Shown here one piece after another: positions 23,225 through 31,876 of a stretch of DNA of 64,000 bases (positions are counted from its first letter, which is position 1; every line of letters begins with the position of its first letter). A program made the position numbers and the translations under genes. The stretch covers positions 1-64,000 of the forward strand of contig NZ_SOHJ01000009.1 in the NCBI RefSeq assembly GCF_004403185.1, written 5' to 3'. The notes under the pieces were generated by a model, which worked only from the letters and a program-made list of their open reading frames with translations, searched no databases and was not told the origin of the DNA. The DNA comes from Cryobacterium suzukii. GTDB lineage: Bacteria > Actinomycetota > Actinomycetes > Actinomycetales > Microbacteriaceae.

Positions 23225-24799
23225 CTACTGCGGGATCATGATGCCGTTGCCCGGGCCCATTGGCAGGTCGAAAAAGAAGAAGACACTCAGCACGGCGACC
23301 CAGGCGAGCCAGAACGTGACCGCGAAGGGCAGCATGCGGGCAATTACCGTGCCGAGCCCCGCTTGGGGCTCGTACTTGCGCAGCATCGTCAGGAGCACGA
23401 TCATGTACGGATTGAGGGGTGTGAGTACCTGGGTGGCCGAATCTCCGACCCGGAAAGCACCCTGGATGAACGCGGGTTCATAGCCAAGTAGTACGAACAG
23501 CGGCACGAACACGGCGGCCATCAGCGTCCACATGGCCGAACCGGAAATGATGAAAAGGTTCAGCAGTGAGGCGAGCAATACGAAGGCTACGACGGCCGAA
23601 AATCCGGTGAGGCCAATGGACTCAAGGCCCGCGGCTCCTGCAACAGCCAGCCAGCTTCCGATTCCGGAGAAATTAAACAGGGCGACGAACTGGCCCAGGA
23701 TGAATGCGAGCACGAGGAATCCGCTCATGTCCTTGATGGCGTGCCCCATCACCCGGGGCACGTCGCTGCCCGTGGCGATGGTTCCGGTGATCTTGCCGTA
23801 CACCAGCCCCGGAATCACGAATGTGGCGAAAACGATGAACACGATCGAACTCAACAGGGGCGAACGCGGCAAGAACCCGCCGTCTTCGTTTCGCCAGGGG
23901 GAGTCCGGCAGGAGCACGCCGACGACGATCACTCCAGCGACGACGACGCCGGCCACGAACGCCCAGAACAGGCCGCGATTCTCGGTGTCCGTGAGCCGCG
24001 GATTCATCACGGTGGAAACCGATACGTCGTCGTCGTCGATGATTTCCTCGCGCGCGATGCCCTGCCGGCCCAGACGCGGTTCGAGGATTTTGTCGATGAT
24101 GAAGCCGGCCAGGGCGATGAGAACGAGCGCGGAGACCACATTGAAGAAGTAGTTCGATACCGGGGTCACAATGGAACCGGCGTTGGGTAGGTTCTGTGTG
24201 ACCGACGTGGTGATCCCGGCGAACAGGGCGTCGAGACTTGTCACGAACAGCGAGGTCGAGTAGCCGGCACCCACGGCGGCAAACCCGCCGAGTAGTCCGG
24301 CGACGGGATGTCGGCCGGCGGCCTTGAATACCAGGGCGGCGAGCGGCGGGATGACCACGAATGCCGCATCCGACATGATCGACCCCACGACCCCCACGAA
24401 CGCCACGGCGTAGGGCAGTGACCAGCGCGGCGCCGAGCCGAAAGCCTTCCGGATAAGCGCGGCGAGCAGGCCGGACTTCTCCGCCACACCGACCGCGAGC
24501 AGGATGGGTAGTACCGTCGCCAGCGGCGGGAAGCCCACGTAGTTGACCCCGATGTTTTGAGTGAACCAGGTGAGCCCCTCGGCGGTGAAGAAGCCCTTGA
24601 TCACGGTGATCTCGTCGGTCCCGGGCAACTGCACCGTGACGTTGGCCCAGGCCATAGCAGTCGATGCCACCGCCGTGATTGCGAACAGCAGGAGGAAGAG
24701 CATGAAGGGGTCGGGCAGCTTGTTGCCGACGCGTTCGATTCCGCCCAGAACACGATCGATCACGACGGTGCGCCGGGTGAGGGTCTGTGCTGAAGACAT
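23225..24799 (-). CDS. AbgT family transporter
   Basis: This 524-residue integral membrane protein belongs to the AbgT family, whose E. coli member imports p-aminobenzoyl-glutamate and whose other members export sulfonamides. Typical segments are RVGNKLPDPFMLFLLL near the N-terminus, NYVGFPPLATVLPILLAVGVAEKSGLL, GSIMSDAAFVVIPPLAALVF, YSTSLFVTSLDALFAGIT and, late, SATQVLTPLNPYMIVLLTML. Eleven to thirteen membrane helices are visible. It sits between an amidohydrolase able to cleave such conjugates and a RimK-like ligase, on the same strand. Confidence 0.9.
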   Translation of the reverse strand: MSSAQTLTRRTVVIDRVLGGIERVGNKLPDPFMLFLLLFAITAVASTAMAWANVTVQLPGTDEITVIKGFFTAEGLTWFTQNIGVNYVGFPPLATVLPILLAVGVAEKSGLLAALIRKAFGSAPRWSLPYAVAFVGVVGSIMSDAAFVVIPPLAALVFKAAGRHPVAGLLGGFAAVGAGYSTSLFVTSLDALFAGITTSVTQNLPNAGSIVTPVSNYFFNVVSALVLIALAGFIIDKILEPRLGRQGIAREEIIDDDDVSVSTVMNPRLTDTENRGLFWAFVAGVVVAGVIVVGVLLPDSPWRNEDGGFLPRSPLLSSIVFIVFATFVIPGLVYGKITGTIATGSDVPRVMGHAIKDMSGFLVLAFILGQFVALFNFSGIGSWLAVAGAAGLESIGLTGFSAVVAFVLLASLLNLFIISGSAMWTLMAAVFVPLFVLLGYEPAFIQGAFRVGDSATQVLTPLNPYMIVLLTMLRKYEPQAGLGTVIARMLPFAVTFWLAWVAVLSVFFFFDLPMGPGNGIMIPQ

Positions 24800-24855
24800 G
24801 GGGCCTACCTTGCGTCGGATGGAACGAAACGATCGGGGTGACAGGAGCTAGATAG

Positions 24856-26184
24856 TCAGTCGAAGAAGTGCGGCACATCGATGGCGCCGCCCTGCTCTGC
24901 AAACTCATTCGCCACGCTGCGGCGCAATTCGGCGTCGCAGAGAAAATCCAGGGCGGTCAAGGCGAGACCGCAGGCGCCATCGAGGGCGCCCGACTCTGCG
25001 GCATCCGTTGCGGCGGCGGCCGCGAATTCACGGGTGTGCAGGGCAACGTCGGGCGCCGCAATTTTGATCAGGGGGTGGATGCCGGGGATGCGATGGCTTA
25101 CGTTGCCGAAGTCGGTGGACGCTGCGATGGTTTCTGACACCACGCCAAGCGGGAGTGGCTGGCGCCCACGGCGCTGCTGGGCGGCGACCCATCGACCGGT
25201 GAGCGCGCTGTTCGTGCGCACGGGAAGTGAGGGGGCGTGCTCGTCCCAGTCGATCTCAACACTCGTTCCCGTCATCAATGCCGCTCCGCGCGCGATATCG
25301 TCCAGTCGCACGCTGAGGTCTTTGAGCGTGTCCGCGAATTTGGAACGGGCGTAGAGCTTGAGCACTGCACGCTCGGGAATGATGCTCGGCCGGGTTCCCC
25401 CCTCACTGATTACAGCGTGCACGCGGTCGACCGGCGGTAGCTGTTGGCGCAGCAGGCCAACGGCCTGGTACGCCAGGGTTGCGGCGTCGAGGGCGTTGCG
25501 ACCCATAAAGGGTTGAGCGGATGCGTGCGCCGCGACGCCCGTGAACGTCACGGTGAGCACGCGGCGGCCGAGCCACACCTGGTCGGCGAGGTCGTAGCCG
25601 TAGGGGTGCACCATAATCGCGGCGTCGACGCCGTCGAAGGCGCCGTGCCTGGCCATCACTTCTTTGCCGGAAAAGCCTTCCTCGGCGGGAGTGCCAAGGA
25701 AAACCACCCGGCCCGTGAATGCGTTGGGATTCGCCTTGAGTGTGTTGGCCAGTGCGAGGAAAGCGCCCACTCCGGTGGCGGCAATCACGTTGTGCCCGCA
25801 GCCGTGTCCGACGTCGGGCAGGGCGTCGTACTCGCTGAGAATCGCGATGGCCGGGCCGTCGTCTGAGCCGATCTCGGCGCGGATCGCGGTGTCGAGTCCG
25901 TGAACGCCGAGCTGCGCGGCTATCCCATGGCGACCGAGCAGCTCCACCAGGTAGGCGGCGCTTCGACGCTCGGCGAAGGCGGTCTCCGGGTCGGCGTGCA
26001 GGGTGTGAACGACGTCGTTCAGGTCCCGGGCGAGCGCCTCCACCTGGACTTCAACGGCGGTTGCGAGTTCCTCAGGGGCCCCGGAGAACGGTGACGGCAC
26101 GGACTCAGAGGTCTCTACCCTGCGGGCTGTTTCGGCCTGAAGCTTCTGCAGATACGTGGTGCTCGGCACTATCGAATGGCTCAT
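24856..26184 (-). CDS. M20 family amidohydrolase (AbgA/AbgB-like)
   Basis: This 442-residue metallo-amidohydrolase of the M20D/AbgB subfamily has SEYDALPDVGHGCGHN at residues 117-132, with metal ligands H128-type and D, and the catalytic pair EEG at 168-170, followed by the dimerisation domain and a C-terminal H in DFGNVSHRIPGIHPL. Relatives hydrolyse p-aminobenzoyl-glutamate or N-acyl amino acids. It is the first gene of the unit with AbgT and the RimK-like ligase, 57 bases before AbgT, so uptake and cleavage of an amide conjugate is the likely joint function. Confidence 0.88.
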   Translation of the reverse strand: MSHSIVPSTTYLQKLQAETARRVETSESVPSPFSGAPEELATAVEVQVEALARDLNDVVHTLHADPETAFAERRSAAYLVELLGRHGIAAQLGVHGLDTAIRAEIGSDDGPAIAILSEYDALPDVGHGCGHNVIAATGVGAFLALANTLKANPNAFTGRVVFLGTPAEEGFSGKEVMARHGAFDGVDAAIMVHPYGYDLADQVWLGRRVLTVTFTGVAAHASAQPFMGRNALDAATLAYQAVGLLRQQLPPVDRVHAVISEGGTRPSIIPERAVLKLYARSKFADTLKDLSVRLDDIARGAALMTGTSVEIDWDEHAPSLPVRTNSALTGRWVAAQQRRGRQPLPLGVVSETIAASTDFGNVSHRIPGIHPLIKIAAPDVALHTREFAAAAATDAAESGALDGACGLALTALDFLCDAELRRSVANEFAEQGGAIDVPHFFD

Positions 26185-26270
26185 ATATCCACCCTAGACA
26201 GGGAGATTGCCTCGTAGGGCCGTCTTGACCTACGCCGTCATCTTCAGAACCTGTGCTGGTAGCACACCCA

Positions 26271-26301
26271 GCCTGACCGGGGACGAACGACCAGGTCAGG
26301 C
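26271..26301. repeat. Inverted repeat at the SRPBCC gene end
   Basis: GCCTGACC (26,271-26,278) and GGTCAGGC (26,294-26,301) are perfect complements 15 bases apart. The right arm overlaps the SRPBCC stop codon. A weak terminator is possible, but there is no T-run. Confidence 0.4.
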
Positions 26302-26799
26302 CAGCGCCTGCTCCCCTGAGCCGATGGTGACCTCGGCGATCCGCTTGATCGCGGCGAGGGTTTTTGGGATTCCGTCGAGGGCCTGCTGGGTGCGGTCGGT
26401 GATCTGCGCGTGCGCGTCTTCGCCGAATTTTTCCTCGAACATGGCGATCCCGTCGGGCAGGAAATCCCAAGACTCTGTGACCCTCGTCCCGGTCTCTGCG
26501 GCGTCGAAGCTGAAGCCCCAGCGCACGAAGCTGCCGCCCACCACCCAGGCGAACTCGCGACCGCGCTCTGCCGTCACCACCTCAGACCGGGTCTCCCAGG
26601 TCCGGTGGGGGAGCTGGTTGCGCCCGGTGAACCAGGCACCGACCCGACCGGCCTCGGCCTCGTCGTCCCACCAGCAGGACGCACAGACCGGGCTCCACTC
26701 GCCGGTGCGGGTGATGTCGGAGAGCAGGTCGTAGAGAAACGCGGCTGACGCCTCGACGATAACGGACTCTTGGTGGCTGAGGATGCGTGTGTCACTCAT
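26296..26799 (-). CDS. SRPBCC family protein (polyketide cyclase-like)
   Basis: This 167-residue protein has the START-like helix-grip fold used for hydrophobic ligand binding: VIVEASAAFLYDLLSDITRTGEWSPVC at the N-terminus, a strand-rich centre (GAWFTGRNQLPHRTWETRSEVVTAERGREFAWVV) and the long C-terminal helix (MFEEKFGEDAHAQITDRTQQALDGIPKTLAAIKRIAE). The Polyketide_cyc2 group is common in actinobacteria and mostly uncharacterised. No cofactor motif is visible. It lies 22 bases after the DsbA-like gene on the same strand. Confidence 0.8.
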   Translation of the reverse strand: MSDTRILSHQESVIVEASAAFLYDLLSDITRTGEWSPVCASCWWDDEAEAGRVGAWFTGRNQLPHRTWETRSEVVTAERGREFAWVVGGSFVRWGFSFDAAETGTRVTESWDFLPDGIAMFEEKFGEDAHAQITDRTQQALDGIPKTLAAIKRIAEVTIGSGEQALA

Positions 26800-26821
26800 G
26801 CGTTTACCCTAACGGAGGTGG

Positions 26822-27553
26822 TCACTTCTTCTGCCGCCGACTGCCGCCATGCCAGTCCTCCTGCTTTCCGACCGCGTCCGCGTCGATTCCGAACGCGGCC
26901 AGCTGCGGCTGCTCGCGCAGGCTGCGTTTGAGCTCGGCAAAGCCCGGGAAACGTGCCAGGGCGACCACGTGGTCCCATAACTCGACCGCCGAGTCTTCGT
27001 GTGGCAATCGGCTGATCACCGGCCCAAAGAAGGCCACACCGGCGGGCGGCTCGAAGTGGATGATGGGCGTGCCCACGTCTTTTCCCGTCAGCGAGAGCGC
27101 CTCGTCTGTCTCCTGCTGGATCTCCATGTCCCATGACTCGTCGTCGAGAGCTTCGGCCAGCTCGAGCGGCAGGCCAGCCTCGGCGAGGATCGGCTCCACG
27201 AACTTGCGCGTCCCGCGGAGCTCACGCACCTCGCCCTCGGTTCGATGGTTGTCCGGGACGGTGTCGAAGATGTGGGTTCCGAATGCGGCGTACAGCGGCG
27301 CCACCGCTTCGCGGCCGTGCTCCGCTCGAGCCCGGGCGGCTACGCGCAACAGCCGGAGCCCGGCGGTGTGACCGGCTTCGTACTCGGGAGGGAAGTGCGC
27401 GTCGTAGTCGACCTGGGCGTTGATCAGGCGCAAGGAGATGAACCGCCAGTCCACGGTGTAGTCGCGCTGCTTTTGCACTTGTCGCACCCACTTGCTGGTC
27501 ATCCAGGCGAAGGGGCAGACCGGGTCGAAGTAAAAGTTGATGTCGGCGTCCAT
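26822..27553 (-). CDS. DsbA-family thiol oxidoreductase, Rv2466c-like
   Basis: This 243-residue protein matches the mycothiol-dependent nitroreductase (Rv2466c) family: a thioredoxin fold with helical insertion, beginning DINFYFDPVCPFAWMTSKWV and containing GTPIIHFEPPAGVAFFGPVISRLP. The active-site motif is CPFA instead of the CPWC of Rv2466c: the nucleophilic Cys remains but the resolving Cys is Ala, which suggests a monothiol mechanism using mycothiol. It is cytosolic and supports the actinobacterial origin of the window. Confidence 0.84.
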   Translation of the reverse strand: MDADINFYFDPVCPFAWMTSKWVRQVQKQRDYTVDWRFISLRLINAQVDYDAHFPPEYEAGHTAGLRLLRVAARARAEHGREAVAPLYAAFGTHIFDTVPDNHRTEGEVRELRGTRKFVEPILAEAGLPLELAEALDDESWDMEIQQETDEALSLTGKDVGTPIIHFEPPAGVAFFGPVISRLPHEDSAVELWDHVVALARFPGFAELKRSLREQPQLAAFGIDADAVGKQEDWHGGSRRQKK

Positions 27554-27692
27554 ACGTCTACCCTAGGTCAGCGCCGCAAACACGACCGAGATCGACCTCG
27601 CGAGGTGGGCCTAGCGAGCGCCCTCTCAATCGATCAGAGCTCGCGTTGGATCCAGACGGCGGACGGGTGGCGAGACCGCTTTCCTGTACAGG

Positions 27693-28460
27693 TCACAGTT
27701 GATCGTTGAGTTCTTGGGCTTCTCGGTAATAATTTAGGAGCGTTAGTTTCGACGCGGCTTCCGGATCCAGGATAACGACGGCCCTGCGGTGCAGTTGCAG
27801 TACCGATGCCGGGCAGTAGGCGCTCACGGGTCCTTCGACCATCGAGCGGACGGCGGCTGCCTTATTTTCGCCCAGTGCTACGAGTACTGCTTGTTTGGCG
27901 TCTCGAATTGTTCCCAGGCCCTGGGTCAGGCACAGCCTAGGAACCTCGCCTTCAGGGAAGAATCCGGCGTTGTCCGCCCGTGTCACCCCAGACAGGGTTT
28001 TGACCCGGGTACGTGAGGCCAGGGACGAGGTCGGTTCGTTGAACCCGATGTGCCCGTTGGCTCCGATCCCGAGGATCTGGATATCTATTCCGCCAGCGGA
28101 TACGATCGCCGCGTCGTACCAGTCAGCTTCTGCGACTAGATCTGCTGCGTCCCCGCGGGGGGTGTGCAATTGCCCCAAGGGCAGGTCGATGTGATCCACG
28201 AATTCACGCCGGATGGTCGAGTGATAAGACTGCTCATGGTCCGGTTTCAACCCGGCGTATTCGTCCAGGGTGAACGCCGTGACCTGGCTAAAACTCAACG
28301 ACTCCTCACGATGACGCCGGATGAGTTCCCGATAGGTGCCGGCGGGGGAACTGCCCGTTGCCAATCCCAGAACTGTTGGGCCTTGCCGGAGTCGCGCTTC
28401 CACGACATCAGCGGCCCGGGCTCCGACCTGTTCGGGTGAGTCACACAGGATAATCTGCAC
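27693..28460 (-). CDS. nagB: Glucosamine-6-phosphate deaminase
   Basis: The enzyme converts glucosamine-6-phosphate to fructose-6-phosphate and ammonia, the last step of N-acetylglucosamine use. The sequence shows LGLATGSSPAGTYREL (phosphate loop), FTLDEYAGL (catalytic Asp), ILGIGANGHIGFNEP (active site with His) and LTLLNYYREA at the end. The frame opens with TTG at 28,475, but GTG at 28,460 has AAAGGACGG just upstream and gives the normal N-terminus VQIILCDSPEQ, 255 residues. The start overlaps the end of nagA by 20 bases, a translational coupling. Confidence 0.93.
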   Translation of the reverse strand: MQIILCDSPEQVGARAADVVEARLRQGPTVLGLATGSSPAGTYRELIRRHREESLSFSQVTAFTLDEYAGLKPDHEQSYHSTIRREFVDHIDLPLGQLHTPRGDAADLVAEADWYDAAIVSAGGIDIQILGIGANGHIGFNEPTSSLASRTRVKTLSGVTRADNAGFFPEGEVPRLCLTQGLGTIRDAKQAVLVALGENKAAAVRSMVEGPVSAYCPASVLQLHRRAVVILDPEAASKLTLLNYYREAQELNDQL

Positions 28461-29694
28461 GATCCGTCCTTTCAATCTTTAGGGGGATGCCGGCGCGGTA
28501 GGCCTGCAGCAGTTCGAGGTTTTCCGTTGTTACCAACAGGTCGGCACGATAGCCCGCGGTGATGCTGCCCCGCCCGGTAAAACCCATCAGCCGCGCGGGC
28601 GTGGATGATGCAGCCGCGACGGCGTCGATCAGGGGAATTCCCCACTCCACGCAGTGGCGCACGTTTTCCAGCAGCGTGCTTGTCCCGCCAGCGATCGCCC
28701 CGCGCGTATTTCGGTCGGCCGGAATCAGCCGGGCAATGCCACCGTGAACGATCACGTCCAGACTTCCGAGGGAGTATGCCCCGTCGTTCATCCCCGTGGC
28801 CGCCATCGCGTCGGAAATTAGGGCGATTGATTGCGGACCGACCAGAGCGAAGACCATGCGAACGATTTCTGGGTCGAGATGCACACCGTCGGCGATCAAC
28901 TCCAGAATCATTCGGTCAGGCGTGCGCTGAGCGGCCTGCAGCAGGACCGCGACCGGCCCGGGCACACGATGACCTAGCGGTGGCATGCGATTGAACAAGT
29001 GCGTGGCCGACCAAGCCCGGGTGTCTTCCGGAGGCATGCTTGCCAGGGCGTTGCGTGTTTGGGCTGCTGTGGCGGCAGTATGCCCCAGAGAGGGAACGAC
29101 GTCGTAGTCTCGGCACAGGGACACTAACTCCGCGAAGTGGGGGGTCTCTGGGGCGAGGGTGATGGATGTCACCGCGCCTTGTCCGGCTTGGAGCCATTGC
29201 TCCAGCAGTGCTGGGTTGCCGTCGATGATCGCGGCTGGGTCCTGCGCACCGCACATGCTCTCTGCGAGGAACGGTCCCTCCAAGTGCAACCCGGCCAGGG
29301 TGCCGTCCTGCACCAGTGCGCGCAGTACCGTAATTTGTTTCAGTAATACGGGTGACGGCGCCGCGACGAGTGAGGCGAGTATTGATGTGGTTCCGTGGGC
29401 GGCATGATAATTTGCGGCAACATATGCGCCGTCAAGATCCGAGGCGAAGGTGTGGCCCCTTCCGCCGTGGCAGTGTACGTCCACCAGACCGGGCAAGATC
29501 AGGGGTACCCGCTCGACCGGACTATTGATTCCGGCAGGTAAGTCAACGGCCCGACCGCACCAGCGGATACGTCCGCCCTCTAACCAGACCGCGCCATCCT
29601 CGATGGCGTCTTCACCAAGCCGCCCGGTGATGAGGCGGCCCCTCAAGACGCGGACGGGTGCGTCGGGGAACCCCGCTGCGGAATCAGCTTGCAT
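28441..29694 (-). CDS. nagA: N-acetylglucosamine-6-phosphate deacetylase
   Basis: This 417-residue amidohydrolase-superfamily enzyme removes the acetyl group of GlcNAc-6-P. Motifs appear in order: VDVHCHGGRGHTF, HLEGPFLAESMCGAQD (metal-binding Glu), GHTAATAAQTRNAL and ATHLFNRMPPLGHR (metal His residues), and ISDAMAATGMNDGAYSLG (catalytic Asp). It is full length. It overlaps the EIIC gene upstream by 11 bases and nagB downstream by 20, so EIIC-nagA-nagB is one operon for uptake and catabolism of N-acetylglucosamine. Confidence 0.94.
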   Translation of the reverse strand: MQADSAAGFPDAPVRVLRGRLITGRLGEDAIEDGAVWLEGGRIRWCGRAVDLPAGINSPVERVPLILPGLVDVHCHGGRGHTFASDLDGAYVAANYHAAHGTTSILASLVAAPSPVLLKQITVLRALVQDGTLAGLHLEGPFLAESMCGAQDPAAIIDGNPALLEQWLQAGQGAVTSITLAPETPHFAELVSLCRDYDVVPSLGHTAATAAQTRNALASMPPEDTRAWSATHLFNRMPPLGHRVPGPVAVLLQAAQRTPDRMILELIADGVHLDPEIVRMVFALVGPQSIALISDAMAATGMNDGAYSLGSLDVIVHGGIARLIPADRNTRGAIAGGTSTLLENVRHCVEWGIPLIDAVAAASSTPARLMGFTGRGSITAGYRADLLVTTENLELLQAYRAGIPLKIERTDRADYPV

Positions 29695-30970
29695 CAGGCG
29701 TAGCCATGGACGGGGTTCCTTCGGTCTCGTCCTCGCGGCCGAGGGTGCGGAGGTTCCAGCGGCGGATGACGAAGCGGAAGAGTACGTAATAGATGGCCGC
29801 GTAGATGAGCCCGATCGGTATCAGCCACAACGGTTTCTCGGCAATGCCGAAGTTCAGCAGGTAATCGATCGCTCCCGCCGAAAAGCCGAAACCGTGATGG
29901 ATGCCGAGGAGGTTCACCACCAGAAACGACGTGCCGGTCAAAATGGCGTGCACGACGTATAGCGGCCAGGCGACGAACATGAAGGAAAACTCGAGTGGTT
30001 CGGTGATACCGGTGAGGAAGGCCGTCAGACCGGTAGAGAGCATGACACCACCCACGATCTTGCGCTGGGAGGGCCTTGCCTCCTGCCAGATCGCCAGGGC
30101 GGCTGCGGGCAAGGCGAACATCATGATGGGGAAGAATCCAGTCATGAAGACGCCCGCGGAGGGATCTCCCGCGAAGAACCGGTTCAGGTCTCCATTGGTG
30201 CCTTCGTAGTCACCGATGATGAACCAGACGATCGAGTTAAGAATGTGGTGCAGTCCTAGGGGGATGAGTAGCCGGTTGAGGGTGCCGTAGACACCGCTGC
30301 CGATCACTGTGTTCTCCGCAACGGCGTTTCCCACGCTGTTCAGGCCGCGGTCGAAGACCGGGTAAATCAGTGCCATGACGACGCCGATGACGATGCCGGC
30401 GAGGGCCGTCAGAATCGGGACCAGACGTCGGCCGGCGAAGAAGCCCAGCCAGTCGGGCAGTTTGGTGCGGTGGAAGCGCTGCCACAACAACGCTGTGGTG
30501 AGGCCGATGATGATGCCCGCCAGGACGCCGTAGTTGATGACGGGCTCTTCGCCACCCTCTGGTGCGGCACCGAGGACAAGCGGTGCCATGACCTCGAACA
30601 CGTTGATCATGACCAAATACCCGACGGCGGCGGCAAGCGCCGTTGAGCCGTCGCCCTTGCGGGCAAACCCGAAGGCAATGCCGATGGCGAAGAGCAATGG
30701 AAGGTTCTCGAATAGCGCTCCACCCGCTGCGCCGATGACCTGGGCAGCCGTGGTCAGGGACTCAAACCGACCCAGCAGGTCGTCTTGGCCGAGCCGAAGT
30801 AAAAGGGCTGCGGCCGGAAGTGCGGCGATGGGCAGCATGAGACTGCGCCCGAAACGCTGCAGGTTCTGCAGCCCTTTGCCGGTGCCCTTGACCTTGCCGG
30901 AGTCGGGTGCGACTGCTACGCCGGCATCCTGAGGCTTGGCGGTGTTATCCGTTGACACGGTGTTTCCCAT
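29684..30970 (-). CDS. nagE: PTS EIIC component, N-acetylglucosamine type
   Basis: This 428-residue permease is the membrane domain of a glucose-superfamily PTS. It shows FGRSLMLPIAALPAAALLLRLGQ at the start, GIAFGFARKGDGSTALAAAVGY, LGLHHILNSIVWFIIGDYEG, and the sugar-binding GITEPLEFSFMFVAWPLYVVHA. It imports N-acetylglucosamine with phosphorylation. Unlike E. coli NagE it has no EIIB or EIIA domain; these are encoded separately on the other strand (31,160-31,872). The gene opens the nagE-nagA-nagB operon and has a palindromic operator 56 bases upstream. Confidence 0.9.
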   Translation of the reverse strand: MGNTVSTDNTAKPQDAGVAVAPDSGKVKGTGKGLQNLQRFGRSLMLPIAALPAAALLLRLGQDDLLGRFESLTTAAQVIGAAGGALFENLPLLFAIGIAFGFARKGDGSTALAAAVGYLVMINVFEVMAPLVLGAAPEGGEEPVINYGVLAGIIIGLTTALLWQRFHRTKLPDWLGFFAGRRLVPILTALAGIVIGVVMALIYPVFDRGLNSVGNAVAENTVIGSGVYGTLNRLLIPLGLHHILNSIVWFIIGDYEGTNGDLNRFFAGDPSAGVFMTGFFPIMMFALPAAALAIWQEARPSQRKIVGGVMLSTGLTAFLTGITEPLEFSFMFVAWPLYVVHAILTGTSFLVVNLLGIHHGFGFSAGAIDYLLNFGIAEKPLWLIPIGLIYAAIYYVLFRFVIRRWNLRTLGREDETEGTPSMATPDAS

Positions 30971-31025
30971 CTCGAAAAGGTGCAGTGCTTGTGTGGATCG
31001 GGCGGACTCTGTACGGTCGAACTAG

Positions 31026-31039
31026 CTGGTTATAACCAG
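31026..31039. promoter_or_regulatory. Palindromic operator CTGGTTATAACCAG
   Basis: This perfect 14-bp palindrome lies between the divergent nagE and EIIB genes. It is close to the DasR/NagR operator type (ACTGGTCTAGACCAGT), and the GntR-UTRA regulator encoded at 31,877 is the expected binder. One site could control both directions. Confidence 0.8.
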
Positions 31040-31159
31040 TGGCTGTAATCACTGTGGGGGCTAGGCGGGGTTTTTGTCAACCGGACAGGCTCCCAGAGCT
31101 CGTGCAGAAGAAGTGCGGCACAGTGAAACACCACATCAAACGAAAGTTCGGAGCAGGAC

Positions 31160-31390
31160 ATGTCCAAAGCAGAAATCATCCTGGCAGCGCTGGGCGGCGC
31201 GGGTAACGTGGAAGAAATCGAAGGGTGTATCACGCGTTTGCGCACCGAAGTAGTGGACGCCGCACTGGTCGATCAAGCTGCTCTGAAAGCAGCCGGCGCC
31301 CACGGCGTGATGGTGGTGGGCACTATCGTGCAAGTAGTAGTCGGGCCCGAGGCCGAAAACCTGGCTGAGGACATTCAGGACCTGATGTGA
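31160..31390 (+). CDS. PTS EIIB domain protein (GlcNAc)
   Basis: This 76-residue soluble protein is a glucose-type EIIB. The phosphorylated cysteine is C23 in EIEGCITRLR, and the C-terminal part GVMVVGTIVQVVVGPEAENLAEDI is typical. It transfers phosphate from EIIA to the sugar bound by EIIC. AGCAGGA precedes the ATG. The stop overlaps the GTG start of the EIIA gene by four bases. It is transcribed divergently from nagE, from the promoter region that holds the palindrome at 31,026. Confidence 0.9.
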   Translation: MSKAEIILAALGGAGNVEEIEGCITRLRTEVVDAALVDQAALKAAGAHGVMVVGTIVQVVVGPEAENLAEDIQDLM

Positions 31391-31872
31391 GCTCGGCGAC
31401 ACAGAACAGCATTATTCGCGTGGTCTCGCCGTTGCCCGGTCGGGTGATCGCGGCAGCCGACATACCCGACCCGGTTTTCGCTAACGGATTGGTTGGCCAT
31501 GGAGTTGCTGTCGTGCCGGACAGCGATGCCGGCATGCTCACCGCCGTCGCGCCGATGACCGGTCGGGTGGTCAAAGTGATGCCGCACGCCTACATCGTGC
31601 AGCACGCCTCCGGGCCAGCTGTCCTGGTCCATGTCGGGATCGACACGGTGCACCTCAAGGGCGAAGGCTTCATCGTGCACGTCCAAAAGGGTGCCCAGGT
31701 GGAAGTCGGCGACCGCATGGTGAGCGTCGATGTCGCTTTGATACGCGCGAAGAACCTCAGTCCGTGCTGCCCTGTCGTGGCCCTGGACACCAAGCCGGGC
31801 GCTGTGCTCACTGACAGCATCGGTTCGCGGGTTGAAGCAGGTGAACTTCTCTTCGAACTGGTGGAGAGTTGA
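31387..31872 (+). CDS. PTS EIIA domain protein, Crr-type
   Basis: This 161-residue protein is a glucose-type EIIA: VVSPLPGRVIAAADIPDPVFAN at the start, the active-site His in VLVHVGIDTVHLKGEGF (H82) and a supporting His at about 67. HPr phosphorylates it and it passes the phosphate to EIIB. The start is GTG overlapping the EIIB stop. In E. coli the equivalent domain is fused in NagE; here it stands alone between EIIB and the GntR regulator, four bases before the latter. Confidence 0.92.
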   Translation: MSSATQNSIIRVVSPLPGRVIAAADIPDPVFANGLVGHGVAVVPDSDAGMLTAVAPMTGRVVKVMPHAYIVQHASGPAVLVHVGIDTVHLKGEGFIVHVQKGAQVEVGDRMVSVDVALIRAKNLSPCCPVVALDTKPGAVLTDSIGSRVEAGELLFELVES

Positions 31873-31876
31873 ATCG

